Shown here: positions 58,928-64,000 of the stretch, in pieces
How the letters are laid out: each line of letters starts with the position of its first letter
Numbering within the stretch: the first letter of the stretch is position 1
Assembly (NCBI GenBank): GCA_947172415.1
Contig: OX359196.1
Coordinates: 5,519,901-5,583,900, forward strand
Direction of reading: 5' to 3'
Length of the DNA: 64,000 nucleotides
DNA from: Chondrosia reniformis
Taxonomy: Eukaryota > Porifera > Demospongiae > Chondrillida > Chondrillidae
The notes under the pieces: model-generated
The model's database searches: none
What the model was told of the DNA's origin: nothing
What the model saw: only the letters and a program-made list of their open reading frames with translations
Position numbers and translations under genes: made by a program

Positions 58928-61900
58928 TTACACTTCCCTAGTCAGTACATTAGTTTCAGATTTCACTTGTGATTGAGAAGTATACTTCCTCTTACTGTTG
59001 AGCAGTGATGCGGAGGATGTATCTCTGTGATCATCAGCACACAATTGTGAACATCCATCAATATGAACACATATACAGCTAAACTTACAGCAACCCACTC
59101 TCTGATGTTGGGTCCAGTGTAAGGTCACTAAGAGTTAATTCCAAGTGTTCTATGGAACCATTCAGTCCTCCTTCAGTGCCATTCTTCTTGCTCAGTGCTT
59201 GAGCCAGCTTAAAGTCATAAGGCAACCGATGGTCATACTTCTTAATTCTAAGCTGCAAGTTGGCAACCTTAAGGAAGGTGTAAATACTTGAAGCTTGCTT
59301 AATACGCCACGCACCTGCCTTAATGCTAACCTCTCTATAAAAGTCCTTTACTGAGGTCCCATAGCCATCAAACCTTGTTCCAGCAAATATCAGCTTGGCA
59401 TTACAGTACATCTGTGTAGAGGCCGTGTTAATATAGTGTCACCTATATCATATTCTAGGTTAATAAGGTACAACTCACCAGGACAGTAACTGCTCCAATG
59501 TTGTGTCTGGACACCAGGAGTGGAGTGCTCTGTTTGGTGTTCTGAGAGGCAGTAGATATGTCATAGAGGAGGAAGCGATACGGGTCCTGTGTACTCTGCA
59601 TGTGCATACAAGAGAAGAACAGCAACTAACATGAGATGATCAGGGAGACAAGTGAGGAGAAGTGGACATACCATTTCACATGGAGAATGTTTATCTCTGT
59701 TTAATTTGGCATGAATTGATGTCAAAGATTGAATGAGACTACTGTCTTTATCCTTTTGCCTGGAGTCATCCACTAGAACCACAACTACTTGGTCTCTAGG
59801 CACGTGGCTTCTCAAGTACATGTCATACTCAACATCAGTTATTCTTGGGAGCCTCCGTTTGTCACACTTGCAAGCAGGGATTGCCACTAGCCGGTGAACC
59901 AGTTTGGTACGAAGGGCACTTACAAATAGAGTTAAGGCTTGTATCTCACAAGCACAAAGGAACAGGGCATTAGGTGGTGCTGTGGATCAGTCTATGCACA
60001 TGCATTGATGGTGAGAGGATACACAGGGCAGCCTGCTCTTTGCTTCTTCCTGACCTGGTCATGGTAGTTGTGTGCAGCGGATGAGCCCATGAAATGGTTG
60101 GGAACAGTATGGGACCTAACAGTATTGGAAATCATGCCATTTCATGGTGGTTGACCAGACAAAATAGTGAGTTCCTACCTGAGATGGGAGGACTGGGAGC
60201 TGGAATTGGGTCTCTGGTAGACTATTCTAAAGTTGGACTCTTCTGTTGGTGGGGTTGAGGGGTGGAGCACAGCAGATTGGGTGTGACTAAATTGTGAATG
60301 AGGACGCGATGTTGAAAGTGGATGTGTTAAATGACGACTGTGGCTTTGTGGACGGGACACTGTGGTAGGAGGAGGGTAGTGCAAACTGGGTGACATTGCA
60401 GGCCTGCTGGTGGATGACAAAAGCGAGGGGGAGGGAGACTTCCGACTGATACCCAAGTGCTGTCTGTAGAAGCCCATCCACTCATTCACTATCAGCCTGT
60501 GGAAATAGTTTTATGTATAGGCAATAGCTTGGCATGAGTGTGTTCATCTTACTTGACTCTAGACTTGGCATTCCTTAGTTCAATATTTACTTGATCTTCT
60601 GTTAAAAGTGAAGAATCTCCATCTTCTTGTTGTTCCTATAACAACAATAATGTAAACTATATACTAGTCTATGAAGTACATACGTGCGTAGATATGACAG
60701 TATGATACCTCTTTCTGTAAAGACGTCTGTGGTTTCTTAGAGATCTTCAATCCCTTGTTTGTCTTCTTTTCCAGTGGGATCATACTCTGTGCAGTGCTTG
60801 AACTGAAAGAGGCACTAGTCTTGAGCTCGTCCGACTGTACATGTATATAATACACCAATCAGGCACATGTATACAATACACCAATCAGGCACATGTATAG
60901 AATACACCAATCAGGCACATGTATACAATACACCAATCAGGCACATGTATACAATACACCAATCAGGCACATGTATACAATATACCAATCAGGCACATGT
61001 ATACAATACACCAATCAGGCTGTGAGCTCCAGACTGCTACTGTCAGCTAATACTCTCACCTCTTGACTGGTCACTGTATCCAGTACTGGTGACACAGATA
61101 TCTTGTGGCTGACATTTCCTGACACAAAGTACACAAATGCATTGCTTAGACTTTTACATCTGAAAGATATGGTGCTGCTGAATTGCACAACCACAGACAC
61201 AGGAAGCTTGTAGTGTGGAGCAGGCCAGGTCCACTGTCTGGAGGTGTCACCCGCCTACACATTTAGGTTGGAGACAAACAGCCTTTGAGTAGCCAGCAGT
61301 GGCTCACACAGCACAGCTAAGCAGTCTTACCTGATCAAACATCTTGCCACCGTGCTTGTCCGTTAGCAGGTGGAGCTTGCCGTTTGGGTAGTAGCAGCAC
61401 ATGCAGCCATTGGGCCTGAAATAGGCTAGCATTGCCTGGTTGTCCGCATCAGAATACACAAACACGTACAATCCTTTAGCTCCGTCACCCCTTCTAGACA
61501 GCACTACAGCAGGCCTACCAGAAGGGTAGCTAAGGATCCAGCTAAGGAATATCACAGCATTGATAGGAAGGAGCAAGCACTAGCTTCTCTACTGCTGACT
61601 GTTGAGCAGCTCTTGGGCAAACAGAAAGGATACTACAATGTGCCTGATCCATCTGGCAAAAGAGTGAGAAACTTTCTTCTCTCATCCGGGGGTCCCTTCT
61701 CTAGGGAAGGAATGGAGAGTCTCACGGCTGTGACACCAGGTTTCACACCTGGGGGTAAGGGAATGGTGATCCAGGATTGAGGGGCCTTTGGATGGAAGTG
61801 GTGAGAGCGATGGTCTCCATAGAACTTGTGGATAAGGGGACCGTCTTCCCCTCTCAGCTTGGCAGCAAAATTTGCCTCATTCCTAAACCAGGATGAAGCC

Positions 61901-63369
61901 CAGAAGTGGCTATTCATCACAAGGCAAGATGACAACCTACCTTTGCTTTATTGCCTCCTGCAGTCTTGCCTGAATCCACTTTAATAAGGTAACACCTTCG
62001 GGGTCTTGCTTGTCATCAGGTGTCACAAACCAACCTAAGAAATTCACTGTAAGCGTACAACTGATCTAAATGTACTTGTACATGATCTCACCACATTTCT
62101 CACAATCTTTGTTTGACATTGAGAATGTGATCCTGTCAACATCTTGTCCTCCTCTGTTAATATGTGCTGTAGCAGGTTTAACAGCTGTAGTAGTAGCAGG
62201 CTCTTCTTCCTGATTCTCCTGTACAACTGACTTTCGCTTAACCTTAACCTTCTCTACATGGAGGACAATTAACAACCATGATTTGTGAAAGGGAGCGGTA
62301 CCAAGGAGCAATTTATTTAATTGTACCACCTCGCAAAGGCAGTATCTCTTATACATTAGATGTGTTTCAGAGAGTATTAAAGCTAACTTTTTGAAGAGTT
62401 CATCTTTTGTTTAAGATGTTTCTCAAGACGAGTCGGATTCTTCATGTGTTCATAGTTAGGGATCAGGGACTCAGCAGGATATTTCAGAACTGAAGGTGTG
62501 GATGGCCCCTGGACACCAAACCCTGGGGGAAGGTAGTCGTAGCCCTCGTCCCTTTCGTCTGTAGACTCGAGGAATTCACTAAAGAGATCAGAGTTGATAG
62601 ACATGCCACTTGCAGGTCGCCCACCCGAGGAGTGCCTGCTCCGGGGGGTGGCCCTGGGGTCCCTTTTAGTGGAAGATCCTGGACCCTCTTTAGATGCATT
62701 AAGTATTGTCTTTTTCCCCTCGTCTGCTGCCATTTTGACTTTTTTCTTCTTTTGTTCTGCTAAAAAGGATTTGAGAGACTTATTGCCTTTCTGGTACTCA
62801 GTTTCTCCCTCTGGCCTTTCTTCAAAAAATGGATTCTTATTGCTGACTGTTAGATCAAGGTAGCAATCAGTTTGCCACTCTCTGCTGTTGTACTGTGTAT
62901 CCTCTGTGAGGTCTTCAAAATCTAATTTTAACTCTGCCGATAACTCCTGAGGTATCGTTAGGTCAGATATGCCTGAGGATAATTCAGACCACGCAGATAA
63001 TTTGACCAAATTTTGCAGTATACCGGTTGCTGCAAACCTAGCTTCGTTAAAATTGCTAAAGTATCTCGTGATGACTGGATCTACCGTCTCTTCTTCTTCT
63101 ATTGCTTGCAGCACTTTGTCTCTTTCCAAACTGAAGAGCTTAATTCCACTAATACTCTTTTTCCTACTCTGAATTTCGCCAAGAGACTGCTTTGTGTCTT
63201 CAGAGGTTTGCAAATCAACACTGCGTCCTGTTTTGGGTCGTGCGAATGAGCTGCGACTCGAAGGTCGAGAGGAGTGATACGGCCTTGCAGATCCTTCTGG
63301 GTACTTCTTTAATCGCCTTGTCTTTTCACGCTCTTTCTGATCAAAAAAATAATATGTTCCCCTTGCCAT
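58928..63369 (-). CDS. FAM194-domain protein, C3orf20/ERICH6-like, 13 exons, 1062 aa
   Basis: Exons on the minus strand: 63369-62388, 62253-62092, 62034-61941, 61882-61637, 61529-61331, 61254-61060, 60834-60709, 60635-60553, 60496-60179, 59918-59672, 59595-59479, 59411-59089, 59024-58928; phases close to a stop. The FAM194 domain spans exons 4-6: RKFLTLLPDGSGTF, YPSGRPAVVLSRR, GLYVFVYSDADNQAMLAYFR, NGCMCCYYPNGKLHLL and RQWTWP, like ERICH6 and C3orf20. Exons 10-12 add a module (LPRITDVEYDMYL, DPYRFLLYDIS, PLLVSRHNIGAVTVL, KLIFAGTRFDGYG, VKDFYREV) found after FAM194 in C3orf20-type proteins. The large first exon is Ser/Lys-rich, and its junction to exon 2 uses a GTTAGC donor, so it could be a separate gene. 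The last exon is tentative. The molecular function is unknown to me. Confidence 0.65.
60839..61020. repeat. 26-bp minisatellite, 7 copies, in the FAM194-gene intron
   Basis: acatgtatacaatacaccaa + tcaggc repeats seven times from the 3' splice site side. It makes up 182 of the 225 bases of the intron between exons 6 and 7. Confidence 0.95.
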
Positions 63370-63562
63370 GTACAGATCTGCAATAAAGCATCAGCGCAAT
63401 GAGCAACAAGAGGTGTCGATTAATGCACCGCAGCCATTTTGAAGAGGTGGGTTAAATCACCATGACAACAATTTCGGTAAAATCGATTATTTATCGTCGA
63501 ATATATCGTTTCCGCTTAAACAAAGTACACAGAACATTTTGACATTAGAAACATATTCACTC

Positions 63563-63786
63563 TCATGTTACAGTTATGCCCGTATGGGAGTTGGCAGCCA
63601 TGATTATTACTTTGACTTGTTCCTCTGGACCAGCCACTGCAAAGTGATATCTACAGGGAAAGATAAGAAAGGCCATCAAGTACTTTATCCTATTGTAACT
63701 CACTAACGACTATACCTATATTGACATTGTCTTTGCAAGAAATTGAGTAACAGCAGATTTCTCTGTCTTTGATTGTGGAGAGTTCA
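63563..63786 (-). CDS. 3'-terminal exons of a gene running off the right edge
   Basis: Two minus-strand exon candidates. The last exon starts at 63650 after a CCCTGTAG acceptor; one frame reads YHFAVAGPEEQVKVIIMAA and ends at 63563. A preceding segment, 63786-63716, has acceptor and donor sites, but its frames give alternative joins: one has an in-frame stop and another yields ...NIDITLQWLVQRNKSK. The reading frame is therefore unresolved. I do not recognise the protein. The region between 63369 and 63563 is likely its 3'UTR and the FAM194-gene promoter. Confidence 0.3.
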
Positions 63787-64000
63787 CTGTACAATAGATG
63801 ATAAGTACATAAATACACACTCATTACTCATAGACACAAGTTGAAAATCTTAGCTTGATTCAATTTAGTTATGTATTATGCTCTAAAAATCCAAAGCATA
63901 CAATGACCCATGGGCCTAGTGCATATCCTTTAATAGATGAGTGCATAAAATAAGCAAAACTCATTAAGTGTCAAGACAAAGAGATGTCTACACTGTACAG

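Overview
The window is nuclear DNA from a simple animal. It is AT-rich, with compact multi-exon genes whose introns are mostly 50-700 bp and mostly GT-AG. It carries animal-only or animal-typical genes: a RIM-like presynaptic protein, peroxidasin-type heme peroxidase, POGLUT1, OTUD5, TUBGCP6 and a PIM-like kinase. Gene density, intron size and the PIM-like kinase point to an early-branching metazoan, most likely a demosponge. That placement is inference; no ribosomal or mitochondrial marker is present. Gene models were built by joining exons through GT/AG sites. In every multi-exon model called with confidence the reading phases close exactly to a stop codon.

Layout. 1-5 kb: repeat-rich, one terminal LRR-type exon (+). 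5.0-6.8 kb: DYRK2/4-class kinase (+, one coding exon). 8.1-15.4 kb: OTUD5 deubiquitinase (-, 8 exons), its introns full of tandem repeats. 15.5-22.5 kb: gene-poor, with foldback elements and dispersed repeats. 22.6-25.5 kb: PIM-like kinase (+). 25.8-28.1 kb: imidazolonepropionase AMDHD1 (-), head to head with a small L51/S25/CI-B8 domain gene (28.2-28.7 kb, +). 28.8-30.7 kb: SLC35E3-like transporter (+). 31.0-35.6 kb: RIM-like PDZ-C2-C2 protein (+). 35.8-36.05 kb: candidate one-pass membrane microprotein (-). 36.6-38.0 kb: GT10 fucosyltransferase (+, intronless). 38.1-40.8 kb: secreted heme peroxidase (-). 41.4-42.25 kb: 30-bp minisatellite. 42.4-46.15 kb: rabenosyn-5-like FYVE protein (-), head to head with TUBGCP6 (46.3-53.2 kb, +). 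53.3-54.1 kb: mitoribosomal mS25 (-), head to head with POGLUT1 (54.1-56.3 kb, +). 56.6 kb: small bHLH factor (+). 57.7-58.8 kb: thymine DNA glycosylase (+). 58.9-63.4 kb: C3orf20/ERICH6-like FAM194-domain protein (-). The right edge holds the 3' end of another minus-strand gene.

The genes are housekeeping, signalling and secretory-pathway genes that do not form one pathway. Three head-to-head pairs with start codons 27-112 bp apart are likely shared promoters. The most unusual points are: an HRD-to-HWD kinase; a FYVE finger lacking one Cys ligand; a heme peroxidase without the ester-forming Glu; a fucosyltransferase with a second, C-terminal membrane segment; a POGLUT1 without a C-terminal ER-retrieval tetrapeptide; two mS25-type proteins within 26 kb; and tandem arrays that start directly at 5' splice sites.
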